Shown: piece by piece, positions 1 through 6,609 of the stretch
Layout of the letters: every line of letters begins with the position of its first letter
How positions within the stretch are numbered: the first letter of the stretch is position 1
DNA from: Vescimonas cirricatena
Lineage (GTDB): Bacteria; Bacillota; Clostridia; Oscillospirales; Oscillospiraceae
DNA: 20,447 nt
Assembly: GCF_020687045.1 (NCBI RefSeq)
Contig: NZ_JAJEPW010000052.1
Span: 1 to 20,447 of the forward strand
Reading direction: 5' to 3'
Translations under genes and position numbers: made by a program
The notes under the pieces: generated by a model
Seen by the model: only the letters and a program-made list of their open reading frames with translations
Databases searched by the model: none
What the model was told of the DNA's origin: nothing

Positions 1-69
1 GCTCCGTGAGGAAGTCCGCAAAATGTAACTTCTTTTTGAATTTGATGAAAAAGTCCTTGACTTTTCGTC
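1..69. other. Unassigned sequence upstream of the VirD4 fragment
   Basis: These bases do not continue the VirD4 reading frame. The VirD4 frame meets stops here, the last at 58-60, and the residues just after it (61-69) do not resemble the family. In frame 2, bases 2-28 would encode the last eight residues of some protein (LREEVRKM) followed by a TAA stop, but eight residues are too few to identify it. The piece may be the edge of an inserted element, a rearrangement junction or an assembly artefact; the window edge prevents a decision. Confidence 0.4.
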
Positions 70-93
70 TCTGGCAAAACCGCCAAGTCGATT

Positions 94-888
94 TTGATTT
101 CCTGCGGTGCAAGGCTTGCGCCCTTCGACATCGCAGAGCTGCGGGAGCTGATGAGCTACGATGAGATGGAGCTGGATACCATCGGAGACCGGAAAACTGC
201 GCTGTTCGTCATCATTTCCGATACAGATGACACCTTCAATTTCGTCGTGGCGATCATGTATTCCCAGCTCTTCAACCTTCTCTGCGACAAAGCAGATGAT
301 GTTTACAACGGACGGCTTCCCGTCCATGTTCGCTGTCTGCTGGATGAGTTTGCGAACATCGGTCAAATCCCGAAGTTTGATAAGCTCATCGCAACCATCC
401 GCAGCCGGGAAATCTCGGCGTCAATCATCTTGCAGTCCCAGTCTCAGCTCAAGACCATCTACAAGGATGCGGCTGACACCATCACAGGCAACTGTGACTG
501 CACCCTTTTCCTCGGCGGCAAGGAAAAATCGACCCTCAAAGAAATCAGCGAGGTGTTGGGTAAGGAGACAATCGACCTTTACAACACCTCAGAAACCCGT
601 TCCAACAACAACTCTTATGGCTTGAACTATCAGAAGACCGGCAAGGAATTGATGTCTCAGGACGAGATCGCCGTCATGGACGGAGCTAAGTGTATTTTGC
701 AGCTTCGAGGCGTGAGACCTTTTCTCAGTAACAAATACGACATTACGAAGCATCCAAAATACCGGCAGCTCTCCGACTATGACAAGCGGAACGCCTTTGA
801 CATCGAGAAGTACCGGCAGCACAAGCTGGTAGTCAAGCCCGATGACACATTCGACCTCTATGATATGGGCGAGGTCGAAGCGGATTAA
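94..888 (+). CDS. virD4: VirD4/TraG-type conjugative coupling protein, C-terminal part only
   Basis: This is the cytoplasmic ATPase that links the DNA-relaxase complex to the type IV secretion channel. Only the C-terminal part, about 265-272 residues, is present, where full-length family members have roughly 600. The Walker B-like segment CLLDEFANIGQIPKFD and the following IRSREISASIILQSQSQLK region are typical of clostridial VirD4. The Walker A half is absent. The frame is open from 61, and family-like sequence (SGKTAKSILISCGARLAPFD) begins near 70. The TTG at 94 is only the first usable start codon and has no convincing ribosome site, so it is probably not a native start. An in-frame TGA at 58-60 shows that the gene does not continue upstream in this sequence. 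Unless a correct 5' part is joined elsewhere, this is a truncated gene that could not hydrolyse ATP. A strong terminator follows the stop codon. Confidence 0.85.
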   Translation: MISCGARLAPFDIAELRELMSYDEMELDTIGDRKTALFVIISDTDDTFNFVVAIMYSQLFNLLCDKADDVYNGRLPVHVRCLLDEFANIGQIPKFDKLIATIRSREISASIILQSQSQLKTIYKDAADTITGNCDCTLFLGGKEKSTLKEISEVLGKETIDLYNTSETRSNNNSYGLNYQKTGKELMSQDEIAVMDGAKCILQLRGVRPFLSNKYDITKHPKYRQLSDYDKRNAFDIEKYRQHKLVVKPDDTFDLYDMGEVEAD

Positions 889-964
889 AGCCCCGTCGCT
901 GCACTGCGCAGTGGGTAAAGCCTGATGGCTCCCAAAGCAGAACAGCGACGGGGCTTCTTTTTTT
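889..964 (+). terminator. Branched intrinsic terminator after virD4
   Basis: A perfect 13-bp inverted repeat (889-901 with 943-955) is followed by a run of seven T at 958-964, the layout of a Rho-independent terminator on the plus strand. The 41-base loop is itself structured. It contains the perfect palindrome CACTGCGCAGTG (902-913) and a second hairpin, AGCC-TGAT-GGCT (919-930), which can be extended by GGG/CCC. The RNA could fold as a three-way branched structure rather than a simple hairpin. Confidence 0.8.
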
Positions 965-1019
965 ATGCCCATTTTCAAAAATACACAACCAATCTTTTTC
1001 AAATCAAGGAGGAAAATCT

Positions 1020-1235
1020 ATGGCTTTCATCAATCAGGCTGTCACGGTTCTTCAGACGCTCGTTATCGCCCTCGGCGCAGGTCTCGCAGTGTGGGGTGTT
1101 GTCAACCTCATGGAAGGCTACGGCAACGACAACCCCGGCGCCAAGTCTCAGGGCATCAAGCAGCTCATGGCTGGCGGCGGTGTGGTGCTGATCGGCACGA
1201 CCCTCATCCCCTTGCTCTCCGGTTTGTTCGGCTAA
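1020..1235 (+). CDS. Maff2-family small membrane protein (possible pilin-like T4SS subunit)
   Basis: This 71-residue hydrophobic protein resembles the Maff2 family, which lies between virD4 and the trbL-like gene in many clostridial conjugative elements. Two membrane segments are visible, about residues 10-30 and 49-70. They are joined by a short polar loop containing NDNPGAKSQGIKQ. The start is set by AAGGAGG at 1006-1012, 7 bases before the ATG. The size and two-helix topology resemble VirB2/TrbC pilins, so it may be the channel or pilus subunit; that role is inferred from topology and position. No cleavable signal peptide is obvious. It is the first gene after the terminator, but no convincing promoter is visible between them. 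Confidence 0.85.
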   Translation: MAFINQAVTVLQTLVIALGAGLAVWGVVNLMEGYGNDNPGAKSQGIKQLMAGGGVVLIGTTLIPLLSGLFG

Positions 1236-1274
1236 TCCACGGCAAGCCCAGCTTAACCGAAGGGTGGTGAAATA

Positions 1275-2144
1275 TTGGGCAGCATTTTAGAAAAGATCGA
1301 ACAAGCTCTCAAGGATATGCTGATCGGATGGATCGAGAGCAACCTGACCAATATGTTCACCGATGTCAACGAGAAGGTAGGAACGATTGCCGCCGAAGTT
1401 GGGCAAACACCGTCCGGCTGGAACGGCGGCGTGTACCAGATGATCCGGGGACTATCCGAAAACGTGATAGTCCCCATCGCTGGTATCATCATCACCTTCG
1501 TTTTGTGCTACGAGCTGATTTCCATGATCACCGAGAAAAACAACCTTCACGACATGGACACATGGATGTTCTTCAAGTGGTTTTTCAAGGCGGCTGTGGC
1601 GATCTATCTCGTGACACACACGTTTGACATCGTGATGGCAGTATTCGACATCGGGCAGAACGTGGTTTCCGGTGCAGCAGGAGTAATCCACGGCAACACC
1701 AGCATTGACATTGACGCGACGATTGCGCAGATGCGTACCGGCATGGAGAACATGGGTGTCGGAGAATTGCTCGGACTGTCGATAGAAACGCTTCTGATCA
1801 GCCTGTGCCTCAAAATCATGGCGATCCTCATTACGGTTATTCTCTACGGGCGCATGATTGAGATTTACTGCACCGTGAGCATTGCGCCTATTCCCATCGC
1901 AACCATGAGCAACCGCGAATGGGGCAGCATCGGCACGAACTATCTGAAAGGCTTGTTCGCTCTGGCATTTCAGGGCTTTCTCATCATGGTCTGCGTCGGC
2001 ATCTATGCGGTGCTGATCAACGGCATGATCATCGCAGACAACATTCATTCGGCTCTGTTCTCTGTGGCAGCGTACACGGTCATTCTGTGCTTCTCGCTGT
2101 TCAAGACCGGAAGCCTCGCAAAATCCATCTTCCATGCGCACTAA
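1275..2144 (+). CDS. TrbL/VirB6-like polytopic conjugation membrane protein (CD1107-like)
   Basis: This 289-residue integral membrane protein sits where clostridial elements encode the TrbL/VirB6 component, which forms the inner-membrane part of the secretion channel. After an amphipathic N-terminus of about 60 residues come several long hydrophobic segments. These include VIVPIAGIIITFVLCYELI, a Trp/Phe-rich segment before residue 110, and three or more segments in the C-terminal half. The start is TTG at 1275, preceded by a purine-rich AGGGTGGTG at 1261-1269; there is no better ATG nearby. The next gene's Shine-Dalgarno sequence overlaps this gene's stop codon (2142-2149), which indicates tight coupling. 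It ends without a charged tail. The assignment rests on topology, size, position and recognisable similarity to the family. Confidence 0.85.
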   Translation: MGSILEKIEQALKDMLIGWIESNLTNMFTDVNEKVGTIAAEVGQTPSGWNGGVYQMIRGLSENVIVPIAGIIITFVLCYELISMITEKNNLHDMDTWMFFKWFFKAAVAIYLVTHTFDIVMAVFDIGQNVVSGAAGVIHGNTSIDIDATIAQMRTGMENMGVGELLGLSIETLLISLCLKIMAILITVILYGRMIEIYCTVSIAPIPIATMSNREWGSIGTNYLKGLFALAFQGFLIMVCVGIYAVLINGMIIADNIHSALFSVAAYTVILCFSLFKTGSLAKSIFHAH

Positions 2145-2157
2145 GGAGGTCGGCAGC

Positions 2158-2727
2158 ATGAAGAAGTACAGCATCATCTACGCCGATCCCCCTTGGGCGT
2201 ATCGGACTTACTCCAAGAAGGGACAGGGGCGGTCGGCAGAAAGCCACTACCCGACGATGTGCATTGAGGACATCAAGGCACTTCCAGTCGGTGAGCTTGC
2301 CGCGAAGGACTGCGCCCTGTTTCTCTGGATCACGTTCCCGTGCCTCTGTGAAGCACTCGAAGTGCTGGCGGCATGGGGCTTTTCTTATAAGACCGTGGCT
2401 TTTGTATGGGTGAAGCAAAACCGCAGGAACGATGACCTCTTCACCGGCATGGGGTACTGGACGAGGGCAAACGCCGAAATCTGCATCCTTGCCACAAAGG
2501 GGCATCCGAAGCGTGTTGACGCCGGTGTGCGTCAGGTCATCCTCAGCCACATCGAAGAGCATTCCAAAAAGCCGGATGAGGCGCGGGAGCGCATTGTTCG
2601 GCTCATGGGAGACCTTCCCCGCGTAGAGCTATTTGCCCGTCAGTCCCCCGAAGGCTGGGACGTTTGGGGCAACGAGGTCGAATGCACGGCACATCTTCCA
2701 ATGGAGGAAACACCATGCTGCGGCTAA
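2158..2727 (+). CDS. MT-A70 family DNA N6-adenine methyltransferase
   Basis: This 189-residue protein carries the catalytic DPPW motif of the MT-A70 superfamily at residues 10-13 (IIYADPPW). These enzymes transfer methyl from S-adenosylmethionine to the N6 of adenine. The central LFLWITFPCLCEALEVL and the later ARANAEICILATKG-like segment (here WTRANAEICILATKG) are typical of the phage and element-borne branch. The start at 2158 is chosen over the upstream in-frame ATG at 2134 because AAGGAGG (2143-2149) lies 8 bases before 2158, and the 2134 start would overlap the preceding gene. No restriction endonuclease is adjacent. It is likely an orphan methylase that protects element DNA or marks it in a new host. 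It overlaps the following XF1762-like gene by 13 bases. Confidence 0.9.
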   Translation: MKKYSIIYADPPWAYRTYSKKGQGRSAESHYPTMCIEDIKALPVGELAAKDCALFLWITFPCLCEALEVLAAWGFSYKTVAFVWVKQNRRNDDLFTGMGYWTRANAEICILATKGHPKRVDAGVRQVILSHIEEHSKKPDEARERIVRLMGDLPRVELFARQSPEGWDVWGNEVECTAHLPMEETPCCG

Positions 2728-3203
2728 AACCCATCTCTCTTCGAGACGCCAACGAGTACGTCCGGAAGCATCACCGACATCACAAGCCGGTTGCCGGTCA
2801 CAAGTTTTCCATCGGCTGTGAAGCAGACGGTGAGCTTGTCGGTGTAATCATCGCCGGGCGTCCTGTCAGCCGGTATCTGGATGACGGCTTCACATTGGAG
2901 GTCACAAGGCTATGCACCAACGGGGCAAAGAACGCTTGCAGCTTTCTCTACGGCGCGGCGGCAAGAGCTGCGGCGGCTATGGGCTATAAGCGCATCATCA
3001 CCTACACACTGGAAAGTGAAAACGGTGCAAGCCTTCGGGCTTCCGGCTGGATCTGTCAAGGCAAAGCGGGTGGGCTTCGCTGGACAGGCAAGCGTCAGCC
3101 GAAGGAGGATCAATATCCCGCACAAATGAAGCTGCGCTACGAGAAGCAGCTTAGAAAGGAGGAAACAGTCAATGGCATTTGTTCCGGTCCCGAAGGATCT
3201 TAA
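2715..3203 (+). CDS. XF1762-family, GNAT-like protein
   Basis: This 162-residue protein resembles the XF1762 family, which repeatedly sits beside MT-A70 methylases in mobile elements. The central part (FSIGCEADGELVGVIIAGRP, then LEVTRLCTNG, then AAAMGYKRIITYTL) follows the beta-alpha pattern of GNAT acetyltransferases and is reminiscent of the phage Mu Mom protein, which chemically modifies adenine. Its biochemical activity is not known from this sequence. The ATG at 2715 has GGAGG at 2703-2707. The longer reading frame starting at 2664 lies inside the methylase and is rejected. The gene overlaps the methylase by 13 bases and the prgI-like gene by 32 bases, so the three are probably translationally coupled. 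Confidence 0.75.
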   Translation: MLRLKPISLRDANEYVRKHHRHHKPVAGHKFSIGCEADGELVGVIIAGRPVSRYLDDGFTLEVTRLCTNGAKNACSFLYGAAARAAAAMGYKRIITYTLESENGASLRASGWICQGKAGGLRWTGKRQPKEDQYPAQMKLRYEKQLRKEETVNGICSGPEGS

Positions 3204-3552
3204 CCGCGTCAAAACGAAGGTCATGTTCAACCTGACCAAGCGGCAGCTCATTTGTTTTTCCATCGCTGCGGCAGTCGGTGTCCCGATCTTCTTTCTGGCG
3301 AAGGCGCATCTCGACTTGTCTACGGCGGCAATGCTGATGGTGGTGATCATGCTCCCGTTCATCTTCTTCGCGCTTTACGAGAAGGACGGACAGCCCGCCG
3401 AAAAGTATCTGTACCACATCGTACAGTCCATGTTTATCCGGGACAAGGTGCGTCCCTATCGCACAAACAATCTCTATGCTGAAATTCAGCAGAAAATCAA
3501 AGAACAGGAGGAATTGCAGCTTGAACAACAGCACAGCAAAGGCAAAGCCTAA
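3172..3552 (+). CDS. PrgI-family T4SS membrane protein
   Basis: This 126-residue protein is a PrgI-family (VirB3-like) component of Gram-positive type IV secretion systems. It begins FVPVPKDLNRVKTKVMFNLT, the usual lead-in, followed by two adjacent membrane helices at about residues 26-43 and 49-68. A cytoplasmic domain with an Asp/Glu/Lys-rich, Gln-rich C-terminus comes next. PrgI pairs with the VirB4 ATPase, and the virB4 gene follows here with a 32-base overlap. The start is supported by AAAGGAGG at 3155-3162. Its own 5' end overlaps the XF1762-like gene. Confidence 0.9.
   Translation: MAFVPVPKDLNRVKTKVMFNLTKRQLICFSIAAAVGVPIFFLAKAHLDLSTAAMLMVVIMLPFIFFALYEKDGQPAEKYLYHIVQSMFIRDKVRPYRTNNLYAEIQQKIKEQEELQLEQQHSKGKA
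3506..3511 (+). promoter_or_regulatory. Ribosome binding site that decides the virB4 start
   Basis: AGGAGG lies inside the prgI coding region, 9 bases before the in-frame TTG at 3521. It favours that TTG over the upstream in-frame ATG at 3476, which has no comparable site. Confidence 0.7.
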
Positions 3553-5953
3553 GATGACCGTCAAAAACGGCGTCGTTTACGGCGATGCCCTTTCCGCTCA
3601 GGAAAAGAAGCGGATCGTCATGCAGAAGAAAAAGGACAGGAAGGCAAAGAAAGTCCGCAAGTCCGCCCAGCAGACCATTCCCTATGTGGAGATGTGCCGC
3701 GACGGTATCTGCAAGGTGAACAGCCGCCTCTACACGAAGTCCATCGCCTTTGAGGACATCAACTACCAGCTTGCGCAGAACGAGGACAAAACTGCCATCT
3801 TTGAGAACTGGTGCGACTTTCTGAACTACTTCGATAGCTCGATTTTCGTCCAGCTCTCCTTCATCAATCAGAAGGCAAGCCTCAATGAGTTCCGCAAGCG
3901 CATCAACATTCCGGCACAGGAGGACGCCTTCAACGACATCCGCTCCGAGTATTCCGGTATGCTGCAAAGTCAGCTCACCAAGGGCAACAACGGACTGGTC
4001 AAGAGGAAGTACATCACCTTCGGCATTGAGGCAGACTCCCTCCGCACGGCAAAGCCGAAGCTCGAACGCATCGAAACCGATATTCTCAATAACTTCAAAA
4101 CCCTCGGTGTGAGAACCGAGCCGCTGTCCGGCTATGAGCGGCTGAAAGTGCTTCATGATGTGTTCAACATGGACACCAATGAGCCGTTCCGCTTTTCCTT
4201 TGACATGGTAGCCCGGACAGGACTCAGCACGAAGGACTTCATCGCGCCCACTTCCTTTGACTTCCGTGAAGGCAAGTGCTTCAAGATGGGCAGAACCATC
4301 GGCGCAGTGAGCTTCCTGCAAATCCTCGCGCCGGAACTCAATGACCGTATGCTTGCCGACTTCCTTGAGATGGACAGCAACATCACGGTCAATTTTCATA
4401 TCCGGACGATTGACCAGGCGAAGGCAATCAAGAGCATCAAGATGAAGATCACCGACCTCGACAAGATGAAGATCGAAGAGCAGAAAAAAGCCGTCCGCTC
4501 CGGCTACGACATGGACATCATCCCGTCCGACCTCGCCACCTTCGGCGGTGAGGCGAAGCGTCTGTTGCAGGATCTCCAGACCCGCAATGAGAGACTGTTC
4601 CTCGTGACCATCCTCATCATGAACACAGCAACCAACCGCCAGAAGCTCGAAAACGCGGTGTTCCAGACCGCCGCCATTGCCCAAAAGTATAACTGTGCGC
4701 TCAAGCGTCTTGACTTCCAGCAGGAAGAAGGGCTGATGTCCTCTCTGCCCATCGGCGTCAATCAGGTGGAAATCGAACGAGGACTGACCACTTCCAGCAC
4801 AGCGGTTTTTGTGCCGTTCACCACGCAGGAGCTTTTTCAGGGCGGCGAAGCTCTCTACTACGGGCTGAACGCGCTGTCCAACAACATGATCATGGTTGAC
4901 CGCAAGCAGCTCAAAAACCCCAACGGGCTGATCTTGGGTACGCCCGGTTCTGGTAAGTCCTTCTCCGCAAAGCGCGAAATGACGAACGCCTTCCTCATCA
5001 CAGAGGATGACATCATCGTCTGCGACCCCGAAGCCGAGTATTTCCCCCTCGTGCAGAAGCTCGGCGGTCAGGTCATCCGCATCTCTCCGGTCAGCACGGA
5101 TTATATCAATCCGCTGGACATCAACACGAACTACTCCGAAGAGGAAAACCCGCTGACGCTGAAATCCGACTTCATTCTCTCCATGTGTGAGCTGATTGTC
5201 GGCGGCAAGGACGGCTTGCAGCCGGTTGAGAAGACCATCATTGACCGCAGCGTCCGCATGGTCTATCAGGAGTTTCTTGCAGACCCCAAACCGGAGAAAA
5301 TGCCCATTCTTGAAGACCTCTACAACATTCTGAGAAATCAGAAGGAGCCGGAGGCACAGCGCATCGCAACTGCCCTTGAAATCTATGTTCACGGCTCTCT
5401 GAACGTCTTCAATCACAGAACGAATGTGGATGTCAACAATCGCTTCGTCTGCTATGACATCCGCGAACTCGGCAAGCAGCTCAAGAAGCTCGGAATGCTC
5501 ATCGTGCAGGATCAGGTGTGGAACAGAGTTACCATCAACCGCGCCCAGCACAAGGCAACGCGCTACTACATGGACGAGTTCCATCTGCTCTTGAAGGAGG
5601 AACAGACCGCCGCGTACAGCGTGGAAATCTGGAAGCGTTTCAGAAAGTGGGGCGGCATTCCGACCGGAATCACGCAGAATGTCAAGGATCTGCTTGCGTC
5701 CCGCGAGGTAGAGAACATCTTTGAAAACTCGGATTTTGTCTATCTTCTGAATCAGGCATCCGGTGACCGGCAGATTCTCTCGAAGGCGCTGAACATCTCG
5801 CCCAGCCAGCAGAACTACATCACCAATTCCAACGCCGGTGAGGGGCTGATCTTCTATGGCTCGACCATCGTTCCCTTCAAGGACGATTTCCCGAAGGACA
5901 CCCAGCTTTACCGCATCATGACCACCAAACCCGAAGAAACCGTACAGAACTGA
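3521..5953 (+). CDS. virB4: VirB4-like conjugative transfer ATPase
   Basis: This 810-residue protein is the main ATPase that powers the conjugation channel, acting at the cytoplasmic face of the membrane. Walker A (GTPGSGKS) is at about residues 473-480, and Walker B (YYMDEFHLLL) has its acidic pair at about 685-686. A Gln/Asn motif region (ITQNVKDLLAS) and the conserved YLLNQASGDRQIL segment follow. The N-terminus is strongly basic (KKRIVMQKKKDRKAKKVRK), followed by the CagE/TrbE-type N-terminal domain. Length and motif order are normal and there is no internal break. The start is TTG 3521 with AGGAGG at 3506-3511. It sits directly after prgI, as in related elements. Confidence 0.95.
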   Translation: MNNSTAKAKPKMTVKNGVVYGDALSAQEKKRIVMQKKKDRKAKKVRKSAQQTIPYVEMCRDGICKVNSRLYTKSIAFEDINYQLAQNEDKTAIFENWCDFLNYFDSSIFVQLSFINQKASLNEFRKRINIPAQEDAFNDIRSEYSGMLQSQLTKGNNGLVKRKYITFGIEADSLRTAKPKLERIETDILNNFKTLGVRTEPLSGYERLKVLHDVFNMDTNEPFRFSFDMVARTGLSTKDFIAPTSFDFREGKCFKMGRTIGAVSFLQILAPELNDRMLADFLEMDSNITVNFHIRTIDQAKAIKSIKMKITDLDKMKIEEQKKAVRSGYDMDIIPSDLATFGGEAKRLLQDLQTRNERLFLVTILIMNTATNRQKLENAVFQTAAIAQKYNCALKRLDFQQEEGLMSSLPIGVNQVEIERGLTTSSTAVFVPFTTQELFQGGEALYYGLNALSNNMIMVDRKQLKNPNGLILGTPGSGKSFSAKREMTNAFLITEDDIIVCDPEAEYFPLVQKLGGQVIRISPVSTDYINPLDINTNYSEEENPLTLKSDFILSMCELIVGGKDGLQPVEKTIIDRSVRMVYQEFLADPKPEKMPILEDLYNILRNQKEPEAQRIATALEIYVHGSLNVFNHRTNVDVNNRFVCYDIRELGKQLKKLGMLIVQDQVWNRVTINRAQHKATRYYMDEFHLLLKEEQTAAYSVEIWKRFRKWGGIPTGITQNVKDLLASREVENIFENSDFVYLLNQASGDRQILSKALNISPSQQNYITNSNAGEGLIFYGSTIVPFKDDFPKDTQLYRIMTTKPEETVQN

Positions 5954-5970
5954 TAGGAGGATTTTTGAAT

Positions 5971-6564
5971 ATGAACAACAAGATGATTACCATTCCCTAC
6001 GCGGACGCTATCGAATACGGAGAGAACACCTCCGCACTGTTTAAGGCTCTGTGGGAGCTGACCGATCTGATCCGACTGGAAAGCGATCTCAAGAAGCATC
6101 ATCGCGCCTACCTCCATGTGAGGGAGGACATCGACGAAAAGGTCAAGGAGGCACGTCAGATTATGACCAAGGTATCTGTGGATATGATCGGTTTCTACTT
6201 CAAGATTGATGTTCCCGAAAGCAACAACAGCGATGAGAATACCCCTTTCGCTGACGCGGGTGATGATGAAACCGTTTCTATCCCCAAGGACAAGTATGAG
6301 CTGATGATCGACGATCTGCTCACGATGTCCGAAATCATTCAGTGCGTCGCAGATATGCGCACGCAGGATGTGAAGGCAATCCGCGAGTTTGGTAAGTTCG
6401 TTCCTGCTTTCGCTGCCTTTGAGAAGAACCGCCTGAGCCTCTATCGTGAGGCGGCGAAGGAAGCCGAGGAAATCTTCGACCGTTGGGCAGACGAGATTGA
6501 CGATCTCGACGAGGACTTCATTGAAGATGAGGACTATGAGCCGGACGAGTATTACTCCGACTGA
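5971..6564 (+). CDS. Hypothetical acidic protein of the transfer operon
   Basis: I do not recognise this 197-residue protein. It is probably soluble, since no signal peptide or membrane helix is visible. It is predicted largely helical, with a charged segment (LESDLKKHHRAYLHVREDID) near residue 40. The final 30 residues or so are extremely acidic, dominated by Asp and Glu with Tyr (DEDFIEDEDYEPDEYYSD). Such a tail could contact basic partners or DNA-binding proteins; this is inference. AGGAGG at 5955-5960 lies 10 bases before ATG 5971, which is preferred to the TTG at 5965 (only 4 bases away). It lies between virB4 and a DNA methyltransferase gene, and a perfect hairpin follows its stop codon. 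Confidence 0.75.
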   Translation: MNNKMITIPYADAIEYGENTSALFKALWELTDLIRLESDLKKHHRAYLHVREDIDEKVKEARQIMTKVSVDMIGFYFKIDVPESNNSDENTPFADAGDDETVSIPKDKYELMIDDLLTMSEIIQCVADMRTQDVKAIREFGKFVPAFAAFEKNRLSLYREAAKEAEEIFDRWADEIDDLDEDFIEDEDYEPDEYYSD

Positions 6565-6567
6565 TGC

Positions 6568-6609
6568 CCATTGAAATGTTGTCGGGTTTTACAGCCAACA
6601 TTTCAATGG
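6568..6609 (+). repeat. Perfect 14-bp inverted repeat between two genes
   Basis: The arms CCATTGAAATGTTG (6568-6581) and CAACATTTCAATGG (6596-6609) are exact reverse complements with a 14-base loop. No T run follows, so this is not a standard intrinsic terminator. The right arm contains the first ATG (6606) of the methyltransferase frame, so folding would hide that start codon. It may affect RNA stability or translation. Confidence 0.75.

Noticed and set aside
902..913. Palindrome CACTGCGCAGTG as an attachment or operator site
   Set aside because: It sits in the loop of the virD4 terminator with no recombinase gene or second copy in view, so an RNA-structure role is simpler.
2134..2157. Upstream in-frame ATG of the MT-A70 gene
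   Set aside because: It lies inside the trbL-like gene without a ribosome site, while AAGGAGG fits the ATG at 2158.
3497..5584. A 695-codon open frame on the minus strand opposite virB4
   Set aside because: Shadow of virB4, which has intact Walker motifs; the antisense product resembles nothing known.
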